Shown: positions 22,257-31,358, counted from the stretch's first letter. The stretch is 64,000 nucleotides of DNA from Pseudomonas sp. RIT-PI-S (GCF_025642975.1 NZ_JANZKJ010000018.1:1-64000); one strand, 5' to 3'. Program-made: numbers and translations. Notes: a model not told the origin generated them from the letters alone.

Positions 22257-22552
22257 ACCAGGAACGCGTATTTAAAGTTCTGCTTGGCCCGCATGTATCC
22301 GAGAAGGCCACCGGTCTGGCTGAGAAGAAAGGCCAGTTCGTCTTCAAGGTTGCGACCGACGCTACCAAGCTGGAAATCAAGAAGGCCGTCGAAACGCTGT
22401 TCGGCGTAAAAGTGGACCGCGTGACTACCCTGAACGTTTTGGGTAAGACCAAGCGTACCGCTCGGGGTCTGGGCAAGCGTAATGACTGGAAGAAGGCGGT
22501 TGTCGCCCTTCAGCCAGGCCAAGATCTCGATTTCAGCAGCAGTGCTGAGTAA
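22253..22552 (+). CDS. rplW: 50S ribosomal protein L23
   Basis: 99-aa protein at the tunnel exit, the docking site for trigger factor and SRP. The four-base overlap with rplD indicates coupled translation. Confidence 0.98.
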   Translation: MNQERVFKVLLGPHVSEKATGLAEKKGQFVFKVATDATKLEIKKAVETLFGVKVDRVTTLNVLGKTKRTARGLGKRNDWKKAVVALQPGQDLDFSSSAE

Positions 22553-22566
22553 GGAAGGGGTGCATC

Positions 22567-23391
22567 ATGGCAATCGTTAAATGCAAACCGACTTCCCCTG
22601 GCCGCCGTTTCGTGGTCAAGGTGGTCAACCAGGAGCTGCATAAAGGCGCTCCTTACGCTCCGCTGCTCGAGAAGAAGTCGAAGTCTGGCGGTCGTAACAA
22701 CAATGGCCGTATCACCACCCGTCACGTTGGCGGTGGTCACAAGCAGCACTACCGTCTGGTCGACTTCCGTCGCAACGACAAGGACGGCATCACTGCCGTT
22801 GTCGAGCGCATCGAATACGATCCGAACCGTACTGCTCACCTGGCCCTGCTGCGTTATGCCGATGGCGAGCGTCGTTACATCATCGCGCCGAAGGGCGTGA
22901 GTGCTGGCGACCAGCTGATCTCCGGCGCCCTGGCTCCAATCAAGCCGGGTAACAGCCTGCAGCTGCGCAACATTCCGGTAGGTAGCACCGTTCACGGTAT
23001 CGAGCTCAAGCCAGGCAAGGGTGCTCAAATTGCACGCTCCGCTGGTGCTTCCGCTCAGCTGGTTGCTCGTGAAGGCGTCTACGTGACCCTGCGCCTGCGT
23101 TCCGGTGAGATGCGTAAAGTGCTCTCCGAGTGCCGCGCGACCCTGGGTGAAGTCTCGAACTCCGAGCACAGCCTGCGCTCGCTAGGTAAAGCCGGTGCCA
23201 AACGCTGGCGTGGCGTTCGTCCGACCGTTCGTGGTGTTGCCATGAACCCGGTTGATCACCCGCATGGTGGTGGTGAAGGTCGTACCTCCGGTGGTCGTCA
23301 TCCGGTATCGCCATGGGGCTTCCCGACCAAGGGTGCGAAAACCCGTGGTAATAAGCGTACCGACAACATGATCGTCCGTCGTCGCAAGTAA
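22567..23391 (+). CDS. rplB: 50S ribosomal protein L2
   Basis: 274-aa protein needed for subunit association and peptidyl transfer. The signature MNPVDHPHGGGEGR near residue 225 includes the critical histidine. It lies between rplW and rpsS as in all S10 operons of this type. Confidence 0.98.
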   Translation: MAIVKCKPTSPGRRFVVKVVNQELHKGAPYAPLLEKKSKSGGRNNNGRITTRHVGGGHKQHYRLVDFRRNDKDGITAVVERIEYDPNRTAHLALLRYADGERRYIIAPKGVSAGDQLISGALAPIKPGNSLQLRNIPVGSTVHGIELKPGKGAQIARSAGASAQLVAREGVYVTLRLRSGEMRKVLSECRATLGEVSNSEHSLRSLGKAGAKRWRGVRPTVRGVAMNPVDHPHGGGEGRTSGGRHPVSPWGFPTKGAKTRGNKRTDNMIVRRRK

Positions 23392-23406
23392 TCTGAGGAT
23401 ACGACA

Positions 23407-23682
23407 GTGCCACGTTCTCTGAAAAAAGGTCCTTTTATCGATCTTCACCTGTTGAAGAAGGTCGAAGTGGCGGCGGAAAAGAACGATCGCAAGCCGGTGA
23501 AAACCTGGTCGCGCCGTTCGATGATCCTGCCGCAAATGGTTGGTCTGACCATCGCCGTTCATAACGGTCGTCAACACGTTCCGGTTCTCGTGAGCGAAGA
23601 CATGGTTGGCCATAAACTGGGCGAGTTCGCCGGTACCCGCACCTATCGCGGGCACGTGGCTGACAAGAAAGCCAAGCGTTAA
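23407..23682 (+). CDS. rpsS: 30S ribosomal protein S19
   Basis: 91-aa protein of the 30S head that contacts the A-site tRNA region together with S13. It starts with GTG (MPRSLKKGPFID) 15 bases after rplB. The signature VSEDMVGHKLGEFAGTRTY is intact. Confidence 0.98.
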   Translation: MPRSLKKGPFIDLHLLKKVEVAAEKNDRKPVKTWSRRSMILPQMVGLTIAVHNGRQHVPVLVSEDMVGHKLGEFAGTRTYRGHVADKKAKR

Positions 23683-23693
23683 GGGGTAAGGAA

Positions 23694-24026
23694 ATGGAAG
23701 TAGCCGCTAAGTTGTCGGGCGCTCGCATCTCCGCCCAGAAAGCCCGCTTGGTCGCCGACCAGATTCGCGGGAAGAAGGTGGGCGAAGCGCTCAACCTGTT
23801 GGCCTTCAGCAGCAAGAAGGCCGCTGAAGTCATGAAGAAAGTCCTGGAGTCGGCCGTTGCCAACGCCGAACACAACGAAGGCGCAGACGTCGACGACCTG
23901 AAAGTGTCGACTGTTTTCGTCAACGAAGGGCGTTCGCTGAAGCGCATCATGCCGCGTGCCAAAGGCCGCGCTGATCGCATCGTCAAGCGGTCTTGCCATA
24001 TCACTGTCAAGGTTGCGGACAAGTAA
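23694..24026 (+). CDS. rplV: 50S ribosomal protein L22
   Basis: 110-aa protein whose beta hairpin (RIMPRAKGRADRI) lines the exit tunnel near the macrolide site. Start MEVAAKLSGARISAQK is canonical. Confidence 0.98.
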   Translation: MEVAAKLSGARISAQKARLVADQIRGKKVGEALNLLAFSSKKAAEVMKKVLESAVANAEHNEGADVDDLKVSTVFVNEGRSLKRIMPRAKGRADRIVKRSCHITVKVADK

Positions 24027-24039
24027 CGGAGTCGATCAG

Positions 24040-24726
24040 ATGGGTCAGAAAGTACATCCCGTTGGCATTCGCCTGGGAATCGTCAAGGAGCACACCTCCG
24101 TCTGGTACGCAGACGGTCGGACCTACGCAGATTATCTGCTGGCGGATCTGAAAACGCGTGAGTTCCTGCAAGACAAACTAAAAAGCGCGTCCGTAAGCCG
24201 TATCGATATCCATCGTCCGGCTCAGACTGCACGTATCACCATCCACACCGCTCGTCCCGGCATCGTGATCGGCAAGAAAGGTGAAGATGTTGAGAAACTG
24301 CGTCAGGACCTGACCAAGCAAATGGGTGTGCCAGTGCACATCAACATCGAAGAGATCCGCAAGCCGGAGCTCGACGGTATGCTGGTTGCACAGAGCGTAG
24401 CTCAGCAGCTGGAACGCCGCGTAATGTTCCGTCGCGCCATGAAGCGTGCCGTACAGAACGCCATGCGTATTGGTGCCAAGGGCATCAAGATCCAGGTGAG
24501 CGGTCGTCTGGGCGGTGCTGAAATCGCACGTACTGAATGGTATCGCGAAGGTCGTGTGCCCCTGCACACCCTGCGTGCCGATATCGACTATGCCACCTAC
24601 GAAGCTCACACCACCTACGGTGTGATTGGTGTCAAGGTTTGGATCTTCAAAGGCGAAGTGATTGGTGGTCGCCAGGAAGAGCTGAAACCTCAAGCACCTG
24701 CGCCTCGTAAAAAAGCTGCCAAGTAA
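24040..24726 (+). CDS. rpsC: 30S ribosomal protein S3
   Basis: 228-aa protein at the mRNA entry tunnel, with a KH domain (GIVIGKKGEDVEKLR). Start ATG at 24040 gives MGQKVHPVGIRLG, the family start; the longer frame from 23956 would overlap rplV and is rejected. Confidence 0.97.
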   Translation: MGQKVHPVGIRLGIVKEHTSVWYADGRTYADYLLADLKTREFLQDKLKSASVSRIDIHRPAQTARITIHTARPGIVIGKKGEDVEKLRQDLTKQMGVPVHINIEEIRKPELDGMLVAQSVAQQLERRVMFRRAMKRAVQNAMRIGAKGIKIQVSGRLGGAEIARTEWYREGRVPLHTLRADIDYATYEAHTTYGVIGVKVWIFKGEVIGGRQEELKPQAPAPRKKAAK

Positions 24727-24738
24727 GGGGTACGCCAA

Positions 24739-25152
24739 ATGTTGCAACCAAAGCGTACAAAATTCCGCAAGCAGATGACCGGCCACAACCGTGGTCTGGC
24801 ACTGCGCGGTAGCAAAGTCAGCTTCGGCGAATTCGCCTTGAAAGCTGTTGCTCGCGGCCGCCTCACCGCCCGCCAGATCGAATCGGCACGTCGTGCCCTG
24901 ACCCGTCACGTTAAGCGTGGTGGCAAGATCTGGATTCGCGTATTCCCGGACAAGCCGATCTCCAAGAAGCCTCTCGAAGTGCGGATGGGTAAAGGTAAGG
25001 GTAGCGTCGAGTATTGGGTAGCCCAGATCCAGCCAGGTAAAGTCCTGTACGAGATCGAAGGTGTTTCCGAAGAGCTGGCGCGTGAGGCATTCGCCTTGGC
25101 GGCTGCAAAGCTGCCTCTCGCCACCTCCTTTGTTAAGCGGACGGTGATGTGA
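24739..25152 (+). CDS. rplP: 50S ribosomal protein L16
   Basis: 137-aa protein near the A-site tRNA elbow. Motif [14 protein letters not shown] is intact. The stop overlaps the rpmC start (TGATG). Confidence 0.98.
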
Positions 25153-25343
25153 TGCAAGCGAAAGAACTTCGTGAGAAATCAGCACAGCAACTGAACGAGC
25201 AACTGCTCGGCTTGCTGCGCGACCAGTTCAATCTGCGTATGCAGAAGGCAACTGGCCAGTTGGGGCAGTCTCACCTGCTCTCGCAAGTGAAGCGTGACAT
25301 CGCTCGCGTGAAAACTGTGCTCAACCAGCAGGCAGGTAAGTAA
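25152..25343 (+). CDS. rpmC: 50S ribosomal protein L29
   Basis: 63-aa coiled protein near the tunnel exit beside L23. The ATG at 25152 overlaps the rplP stop by one base and gives [14 protein letters not shown]; a GTG at 25149 would add one residue. Confidence 0.96.
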   Translation: MQAKELREKSAQQLNEQLLGLLRDQFNLRMQKATGQLGQSHLLSQVKRDIARVKTVLNQQAGK

Positions 25344-25345
25344 TC

Positions 25346-25612
25346 ATGGCTGAAGCCGAAAAAACCGTCCGCACGCTGACTGGCCGAGTCGTCAGCGACA
25401 AGATGGACAAAACCATCACCGTTCTGATCGAGCGTCGCGTTAAGCACCCGATCTACGGTAAGTACGTCAAGCGTTCGACTAAGCTGCACGCTCACGACGA
25501 GAACAACCAGTGCCACGTTGGTGACAAGGTCACCATCCGTGAAACCCGTCCGGTCGCCAAGACCAAGAACTGGGCCCTGGTTGAAATCGTTGAACGCGCT
25601 GTTGAAGTCTAA
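25346..25612 (+). CDS. rpsQ: 30S ribosomal protein S17
   Basis: 88-aa OB-fold protein that binds the 5' domain of 16S rRNA. Motif GRVVSDKMDKTITV is canonical. It ends the S10 set; rplN follows after 23 bases, so S10 and spc may be read through. Confidence 0.98.
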   Translation: MAEAEKTVRTLTGRVVSDKMDKTITVLIERRVKHPIYGKYVKRSTKLHAHDENNQCHVGDKVTIRETRPVAKTKNWALVEIVERAVEV

Positions 25613-25635
25613 GGGCTAGGGGTCGGAGATATTTT

Positions 25636-26004
25636 ATGATTCAGACTCAATCCATGCTCGATGTGGCCGATAACAGCGGCGCTCGTCGCGTAATGTGCAT
25701 CAAGGTTCTCGGCGGTTCGCACCGCCGTTACGCCGGCATTGGTGACATCATCAAAGTTACCGTGAAGGAAGCGATTCCCCGCGGCAAGGTCAAGAAAGGC
25801 CAGGTGATGACCGCTGTTGTCGTACGTACCCGTCACGGTGTGCGCCGCGCTGATGGTTCCATCATCCGCTTCGACGGCAACGCTGCTGTTCTGCTGAACA
25901 ACAAGCAAGAGCCGATCGGCACCCGTATCTTTGGGCCAGTGACCCGTGAGCTTCGTTCTGAGAAGTTCATGAAGATCGTCTCGCTCGCCCCAGAAGTGCT
26001 GTAA
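25636..26004 (+). CDS. rplN: 50S ribosomal protein L14
   Basis: 122-aa protein at the subunit interface, the target of the silencing factor RsfS in other bacteria. Start MIQTQSMLDVADNSGAR is canonical. It is the first gene of the spc set, with no strong promoter evident in the 23-base gap before it. Confidence 0.98.
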   Translation: MIQTQSMLDVADNSGARRVMCIKVLGGSHRRYAGIGDIIKVTVKEAIPRGKVKKGQVMTAVVVRTRHGVRRADGSIIRFDGNAAVLLNNKQEPIGTRIFGPVTRELRSEKFMKIVSLAPEVL

Positions 26005-26015
26005 GGAGATCCGAC

Positions 26016-26330
26016 ATGCAAAAGATTCGTCGTGACGACGAGATCATCGTGATCGCCGGCAAAGACAAGGGCAAGCGCGGTAAGGTGCTGAAGGTTCTCG
26101 CTGACGACCGTCTGGTCGTTGGCGGTGTGAACCTGGTGAAGCGCCATACCAAGCCGAATCCGATGGCTGGCATTCAAGGCGGTATCGTCGAGAAAGAAGC
26201 GCCTCTGCACGCTTCCAACGTTGCCATTTTCAACGGTGAAACCAACAAGGCTGACCGCGTTGGCTTCAAGGTAGAAGACGGCAAGAAAATTCGTGTCTTC
26301 AAGTCGACCCAGAAAGCGGTTGATGCTTGA
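26016..26330 (+). CDS. rplX: 50S ribosomal protein L24
   Basis: 104-aa KOW-domain protein that initiates 50S assembly. The KOW motif DEIIVIAGKDKGKRG is intact and a good AGGAG ribosome site precedes the start. Confidence 0.98.
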   Translation: MQKIRRDDEIIVIAGKDKGKRGKVLKVLADDRLVVGGVNLVKRHTKPNPMAGIQGGIVEKEAPLHASNVAIFNGETNKADRVGFKVEDGKKIRVFKSTQKAVDA

Positions 26331-26350
26331 ACACTGCTAGGTAGAAGACA

Positions 26351-26890
26351 ATGGCACGACTGAAAGAGATTTACCGGAAGGAAATCGCTCCGAAGCTTAA
26401 GGAAGAACTTAAGCTGGCGAACGTGATGGAAGTTCCGCGCGTTACCAAGATCACCTTGAACATGGGTCTGGGCGAAGCGATCGGTGACAAGAAAGTCATC
26501 GAGCACGCTGTTGCTGACCTGGAAAAGATCACTGGCCAGAAGCCTGTCGTCACCTACGCTCGCAAATCCATTGCAGGCTTCAAGGTGCGTGAGGGCTGGC
26601 CGATCGGTGTCAAGGTTACCCTGCGTCGCGATCGTATGTACGAGTTCCTGGATCGCCTGCTGTCTATCTCCCTGCCTCGGGTTCGCGACTTCCGCGGCCT
26701 GAATGCCAAGTCCTTCGATGGTCGCGGCAACTACAGCATGGGCGTGAAAGAGCAGATCATTTTCCCGGAAATCGATTACGACAAGATCGATGCTCTGCGC
26801 GGTCTGGACATTACCCTGACCACTACCGCACGTTCGGACGACGAAGGCCGCGCTCTGCTGCGTGCATTCAAGTTCCCGTTCCGTAACTGA
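26351..26890 (+). CDS. rplE: 50S ribosomal protein L5
   Basis: 179-aa protein that binds 5S rRNA and touches P-site tRNA. In E. coli the S8 repressor site overlaps the start of this gene; whether it is kept here needs RNA folding. Confidence 0.98.
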   Translation: MARLKEIYRKEIAPKLKEELKLANVMEVPRVTKITLNMGLGEAIGDKKVIEHAVADLEKITGQKPVVTYARKSIAGFKVREGWPIGVKVTLRRDRMYEFLDRLLSISLPRVRDFRGLNAKSFDGRGNYSMGVKEQIIFPEIDYDKIDALRGLDITLTTTARSDDEGRALLRAFKFPFRN

Positions 26891-26903
26891 TAGGAGTCGG
26901 ATA

Positions 26904-27209
26904 ATGGCTAAGACCAGTATGAAAAACCGTGAGCTGAAGCGTCAGCAAACGGTAGCCAAGTACGCTAAAAAGCGTGCCGAGCTGAAAGCGACCATCGTCA
27001 ACCTGAATGCAACTCCAGAAGAGCGTTGGGCAGCCAGCGTCGCTCTGCAGAAGCAACCTCGTGACGCTAGCGCTTCGCGTTTGCGCAACCGTTGCCGCCT
27101 GACCGGTCGTCCTCACGGTGTATACCGTAAGTTCGGCCTGGCGCGTAACATGCTGCGCCAAGCTGCAATGCGTGGTGACGTACCAGGCCTGGTCAAGGCT
27201 AGCTGGTAA
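26904..27209 (+). CDS. rpsN: 30S ribosomal protein S14 (zinc-free type)
   Basis: 101-aa long form without the CXXC zinc-binding pairs, so zinc-independent. ATG at 26904 (MAKTSMKNREL) has TAGGAG upstream; a longer frame from 26862 overlaps rplE and is rejected. Unlike most of the operon, it is followed by a 190-base gap with hairpins and a promoter. Confidence 0.97.
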   Translation: MAKTSMKNRELKRQQTVAKYAKKRAELKATIVNLNATPEERWAASVALQKQPRDASASRLRNRCRLTGRPHGVYRKFGLARNMLRQAAMRGDVPGLVKASW

Positions 27210-27253
27210 GTCGCAAACCGCGGCGGGTTCGCTCGCCGCTGGTCACGCAACAC

Positions 27254-27279
27254 AATCAAGCCCCTTATGGGGCTTGATT
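27254..27279 (+). terminator. 11-bp perfect hairpin after rpsN
   Basis: AATCAAGCCCC (27254-27264) pairs with GGGGCTTGATT (27269-27279), loop TTAT. The tail CGTTTCT is a poor T tract. The last six bases of the stem are also the -35 of the promoter below. Confidence 0.65.
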
Positions 27280-27302
27280 CGTTTCTGAGGTGTGTCTAGA
27301 AT
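27274..27302 (+). promoter_or_regulatory. Internal spc promoter before rpsH
   Basis: TTGATT (27274-27279), a 17-base spacer and TAGAAT (27297-27302). Predicted transcription would begin near 27309, exactly at the next hairpin. Confidence 0.55.
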
Positions 27303-27309
27303 GACCGGC

Positions 27310-27355
27310 TCGCCTGAGCCCGGGCTTTGCCTTGGGCGATCGTCAGGCGATTTTT
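27310..27355 (+). terminator. Terminator-like leader hairpin before rpsH
   Basis: TCGCCTGA (27310-27317) pairs with TCAGGCGA (27343-27350), with an inner GCCC/GGGC stem (27318-27321, 27334-27337), followed by TTTTT. It would form at the very 5' end of RNA from the internal promoter and could act as an attenuator or a protein-binding leader. Confidence 0.55.
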
Positions 27356-27399
27356 GCAGCCGAAAGGCTCGTTTTTTATGTATCAGGAGCGTCTAGCCC

Positions 27400-27792
27400 A
27401 TGAGTATGCAGGACCCGTTAGCGGACATGCTAACTCGCATCCGTAATGCCCAGATGGCTGAAAAGTCCGTCGTCAGCATGCCTTCTTCCAGTTTGAAGGT
27501 TGCGGTAGCCAAAGTTCTGAAGGACGAAGGCTATATCGCGGGTTATCAGGTCAGCGGCGAAGCCAAGCCTTCGCTGTCCATCGAGCTGAAATACTTCGAA
27601 GGCCGTCCGGTTATCGAAGAAGTCAAGCGCGTCAGCCGTCCTGGCCTGCGTCAGTACAAATCCGTCGACGATCTGCCAAAAGTTCGTGGCGGCCTCGGCG
27701 TATCCATCGTCTCCACCAACAAAGGTGTGATGACTGATCGTGCTGCGCGCGCTGCCGGTGTCGGCGGCGAAGTCCTTTGCACTGTGTTCTAA
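27400..27792 (+). CDS. rpsH: 30S ribosomal protein S8
   Basis: 130-aa primary 16S rRNA binder that in E. coli represses the spc operon. Start MSMQDPLADMLTRIRN and the C-terminal signature SIVSTNKGVMTDRAAR are canonical. Here it has its own candidate promoter and leader hairpin. Confidence 0.98.
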   Translation: MSMQDPLADMLTRIRNAQMAEKSVVSMPSSSLKVAVAKVLKDEGYIAGYQVSGEAKPSLSIELKYFEGRPVIEEVKRVSRPGLRQYKSVDDLPKVRGGLGVSIVSTNKGVMTDRAARAAGVGGEVLCTVF

Positions 27793-27804
27793 GGGGGGAT
27801 AAGC

Positions 27805-28338
27805 ATGTCTCGCGTCGCTAAGAACCCCGTCAGGCTGCCTGCTGGCGTAGAAGTTAAATTCGCCGGTCAGCAACTGTCGATCAAAGGTGCCAAAGGTACC
27901 CTCGAGCTGAACGTTCACGCATCTGTTGAAATCGTCGAAGAGGGTGGCGAACTGCGCTTCTCCGCTCGTAACGGTGATCAGCAGACTCGCGCAATGGCCG
28001 GCACCACCCGTGCACTGGTCAACAACATGGTGCAGGGCGTAAGCCAAGGCTTCGAGCGCAAGCTCCAGCTGGTCGGCGTAGGTTACAAGGCTCAGGCCAA
28101 GGGCGAAGTTCTGTCCCTGGCACTCGGTTTCTCGCACCCGGTTGATTATCAGCTGCCGAAAGGCGTTACCGCTGAAACTCCAAGCCAGACCGATATCGTG
28201 ATCAAGGGTATCGACAAGCAGCTCGTGGGCCAGGTTGCCGCGGAAATCCGCGACTTCCGTCGTCCAGAGCCGTACAAAGGCAAGGGTGTCCGTTACGCGG
28301 ATGAAGTCGTCCGCCGTAAAGAAGCCAAGAAGAAGTAG
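27805..28338 (+). CDS. rplF: 50S ribosomal protein L6
   Basis: 177-aa protein near the sarcin-ricin loop, with two repeated alpha/beta domains. The C-terminal signature RPEPYKGKGVRY is intact. Confidence 0.98.
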   Translation: MSRVAKNPVRLPAGVEVKFAGQQLSIKGAKGTLELNVHASVEIVEEGGELRFSARNGDQQTRAMAGTTRALVNNMVQGVSQGFERKLQLVGVGYKAQAKGEVLSLALGFSHPVDYQLPKGVTAETPSQTDIVIKGIDKQLVGQVAAEIRDFRRPEPYKGKGVRYADEVVRRKEAKKK

Positions 28339-28348
28339 GGCCTAGCAA

Positions 28349-28699
28349 ATGACCGACAAAAAAGTTACTCGTCTGCGTCGCGCTCGCAAAGCACGCCTGA
28401 AAATGCACGAGCTCGAGGCTGTGCGTCTGTGCGTGTATCGCTCTTCGCAGCACATTTATGCCCAGGTCATCTCGGCCGACGGCAGCAAGGTCCTGGCAAG
28501 CGCTTCGACCTTGGACAAAGAACTGCGTGATGGCGCCACCGGCAACATCGACGCCGCCACTAAGGTTGGCCAGCTGGTCGCTGAGCGCGCGAAAGCCGCT
28601 GGCGTTTCCCAAGTGGCTTTCGACCGTTCTGGCTTCAAGTACCACGGCCGCGTCAAGGCGCTGGCTGATGCTGCTCGTGAAGGCGGGCTGGAGTTCTAA
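28349..28699 (+). CDS. rplR: 50S ribosomal protein L18
   Basis: 116-aa 5S rRNA-binding protein. The Arg-rich N terminus and the FDRSGFKYHGRVKALADAAR tail are typical. It has the usual place between rplF and rpsE. Confidence 0.98.
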   Translation: MTDKKVTRLRRARKARLKMHELEAVRLCVYRSSQHIYAQVISADGSKVLASASTLDKELRDGATGNIDAATKVGQLVAERAKAAGVSQVAFDRSGFKYHGRVKALADAAREGGLEF

Positions 28700-28702
28700 G
28701 TT

Positions 28703-29203
28703 ATGGCAAATAACGATCAAAAGCGCGACGAAGGCTACATCGAGAAGCTGGTTCAGGTTAACCGCGTTGCCAAGACCGTAAAAGGCGGTCGTATCTTCAC
28801 CTTCACCGCGTTGACCGTGGTAGGTGATGGCAAGGGTCGCGTCGGCTTCGGCCGTGGCAAATCCCGCGAAGTGCCTGCAGCTATCCAGAAAGCTATGGAA
28901 GCCGCTCGCCGCAACATGATTCAGGTAGACCTGAACGGCACTACTCTGCAGTACGCCACCAAGTCCACCCACGGTGCATCCAAGGTGTACATGCAGCCTG
29001 CTTCCGAAGGTACCGGTATCATCGCCGGTGGCGCGATGCGTGCTGTGCTGGAAGTTGCTGGCGTTCAGAACGTTCTGGCCAAGTGCTACGGTTCGACCAA
29101 CCCGGTCAACGTGGTTCACGCCACTTTCAATGGTCTGAAAGCCATGCAGTCCCCTGATTCGATCGCTGCCAAGCGCGGCAAGAGCGTCGAGGAGATTCTG
29201 TAA
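28703..29203 (+). CDS. rpsE: 30S ribosomal protein S5
   Basis: 166-aa fidelity protein at the mRNA entry channel. The S5 signature GRIFTFTALTVVGDGKGRVG is intact, without visible spectinomycin-resistance changes in the loop. The stop shares a base with the rpmD start. Confidence 0.98.
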   Translation: MANNDQKRDEGYIEKLVQVNRVAKTVKGGRIFTFTALTVVGDGKGRVGFGRGKSREVPAAIQKAMEAARRNMIQVDLNGTTLQYATKSTHGASKVYMQPASEGTGIIAGGAMRAVLEVAGVQNVLAKCYGSTNPVNVVHATFNGLKAMQSPDSIAAKRGKSVEEIL

Positions 29204-29382
29204 TGTCCGCTACCTTGAAAGTTACGCTGATCAAGAGCACCGCCGGCCGCTTGCCTAACCACAAACTGTGCGTTAAAGGCCTGGGTCTGCGTCGCATCGG
29301 TCACACCGTGGAAGTCCTGGATACTCCCGAGAACCGCGGGATGATCAACAAGGCTTACTACATGCTGCGCGTCGAGGGTTGA
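29203..29382 (+). CDS. rpmD: 50S ribosomal protein L30
   Basis: 59-aa protein starting MSATLKVTLIKSTAG and ending AYYMLRVEG. The ATG overlaps the rpsE stop (TAATG). The central motif GLGLRRIGHTVEV and its position between rpsE and rplO identify it. Confidence 0.97.
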   Translation: MSATLKVTLIKSTAGRLPNHKLCVKGLGLRRIGHTVEVLDTPENRGMINKAYYMLRVEG

Positions 29383-29386
29383 TTCG

Positions 29387-29821
29387 ATGAAACTCAATGA
29401 TCTGAGTCCAGCGCCGGGTTCCCGTCGCGAGAAGCATCGTCCGGGCCGTGGTATCGGTAGCGGCTTGGGCAAGACCGGTGGCCGCGGCCACAAGGGTCAG
29501 ACCTCCCGCTCCGGTGGCACCATTGCTCCTGGCTTTGAAGGCGGTCAACAGCCGCTGCACCGTCGCCTGCCGAAGTTCGGCTTCGTTTCGCTGAAAGCCA
29601 TGGACCGCGCTGAAGTGCGTACGTCCGAGCTGGCCAAGGTGGAAGGCGATGTCGTCACTGTGCAATCCCTCAAGGATGCCAACGTGATCAACCAAAACGT
29701 ACAGCGTGTGAAAATCATGCTGTCGGGTGAGGTTACTCGTGCGGTCACCCTGAAGGGCATCGCCGCCACCAAAGGTGCGCGTGCGGCTATCGAAGCAGCT
29801 GGCGGCAAGTTCGAGGAATAA
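29387..29821 (+). CDS. rplO: 50S ribosomal protein L15
   Basis: 144-aa late-assembly protein with a Gly/Arg-rich N-terminal extension (GRGIGSGLGKTGGRGHKGQT) that threads into 23S rRNA. It directly abuts secY with no spacer. Confidence 0.98.
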   Translation: MKLNDLSPAPGSRREKHRPGRGIGSGLGKTGGRGHKGQTSRSGGTIAPGFEGGQQPLHRRLPKFGFVSLKAMDRAEVRTSELAKVEGDVVTVQSLKDANVINQNVQRVKIMLSGEVTRAVTLKGIAATKGARAAIEAAGGKFEE

Positions 29822-31156
29822 ATGGCTAAGCAAGGTGCTCTCTCAGCGCTCAGCAAGAGTGGGGGTTTGTCCGAACTCTGGGCTCGTCTGCGTTTCCTGT
29901 TCCTGGCGATCATCGTCTACAGGATCGGCGCACACATCCCGGTGCCGGGCATCAACCCTGACCGGCTGGCGGACCTGTTCCGACAGAATGAGGGGACCAT
30001 TCTTAGCTTGTTCAACATGTTTTCCGGCGGCGCGCTCGAGCGCATGAGCATCTTTGCATTGGGGATCATGCCGTACATCTCGGCTTCGATCATCATGCAG
30101 TTGATGACGGCGATCAGCCCGCAGCTGGAGCAGTTGAAGAAGGAAGGTGAGTCTGGCCGTCGCAAGATCAGCCAGTACACCCGCTATGGCACCGTGATCC
30201 TGGCACTGGTCCAGGCCATTGGCATGTCCATTGGCCTTGCCAACCAGGGCGTCGCGTTTTCCGCGGGCTTCGGCTTCTATTTCGTGGCAGTTTCCACCTT
30301 CGTGGCGGGCGCGCTGTTCATGATGTGGCTGGGCGAGCAGATTACCGAACGCGGTGTCGGCAACGGTATCTCGATGTTGATTTTCTCGGGTATCGTCGCC
30401 GGTCTTCCGAGAGCGATTGGGCAGTCTTTCGAGTCTGCGCGCATGGGTGATATCAACATTTTCGCCCTGATCGCCATCGGTTTGCTGGCAGTAGCGATCA
30501 TTGGCTTCGTGGTGTTCATCGAGCGTGGTCAGCGCCGTATTGCGGTGCACTACGCCAAGCGTCAGCAGGGCCGCAAGGTCTTTGCTGCGCAGACCAGCCA
30601 CCTGCCTTTGAAAGTGAACATGGCGGGGGTAATTCCCGCCATTTTCGCGAGCAGCATCTTGCTGTTCCCGGCTTCGCTGGGTGCCTGGTTCGGTCAGTCC
30701 GAAGGTATGGGCTGGCTGCAGGACGTCTCGCAGTCGATCGCGCCTGGTCAGCCGTTGAACATCTTGCTGTTTACCGCAGGGATCATTTTCTTCTGCTTCT
30801 TCTATACAGCGTTGATGTTCAACCCGAAAGACGTAGCGGAAAACCTGAAGAAGTCCGGTGCCTTTATTCCGGGCATCCGTCCGGGCGAGCAGTCCGCGCG
30901 CTACATTGATGGCGTATTGACCCGCTTGACCATGTTCGGTGCTCTATACATGACGGCCGTGTGCTTGCTTCCCCAGTTCCTGGTGGTCGCTGCAAACGTT
31001 CCGTTCTACCTTGGCGGGACCTCGTTGCTGATTGTGGTAGTGGTTGTGATGGACTTTATGGCCCAAGTGCAATCCCACCTCGTTTCGCACCAGTACGAAT
31101 CCCTGATGAAGAAAGCCAACCTGAAGGGCTACGGCGGCAGCAGCATGCTGCGCTGA
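29822..31156 (+). CDS. secY: Preprotein translocase subunit SecY
   Basis: 444-aa inner-membrane channel of the Sec translocon, with ten predicted membrane helices. The plug/TM2 region with [27 protein letters not shown] sequence follows the first helix, and the cytoplasmic loop around [16 protein letters not shown] contacts SecA or the ribosome. Its start follows the rplO stop immediately, so translation is coupled. Confidence 0.98.
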
Positions 31157-31184
31157 GGCGCCCATAAGGTTCGAGGAGTTGGTG

Positions 31185-31301
31185 ATGAAAGTTCGTGCAT
31201 CGGTGAAAAAGCTGTGCCGCAACTGCAAGATTATCCGCCGCGAAGGTGTTGTTCGCGTGATCTGCAGCGCGGAACCACGTCACAAGCAGCGCCAAGGCTG
31301 A
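31185..31301 (+). CDS. rpmJ: 50S ribosomal protein L36 (zinc type)
   Basis: 38-aa zinc-binding form: Cys11, Cys14, Cys27 and His33 (CRNC, C, H) form the ribbon. GAGGAG at 31173-31178 precedes the ATG. It is the last gene of the spc operon before a terminator. Confidence 0.97.
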
Positions 31302-31320
31302 TTGTGAGTTGTGCTACAAG

Positions 31321-31358
31321 CCCGGCAGCTAGTGTGCTGCCGGGTTGATTAATTGTTT
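31321..31358 (+). terminator. Terminator at the spc-alpha boundary
   Basis: CCCGGCAGC (31321-31329) pairs with GCTGCCGGG (31336-31344), loop TAGTGT, followed by an AT-rich tail ending TTGTTT. The tail also forms the -35 of the alpha operon promoter. Confidence 0.75.
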
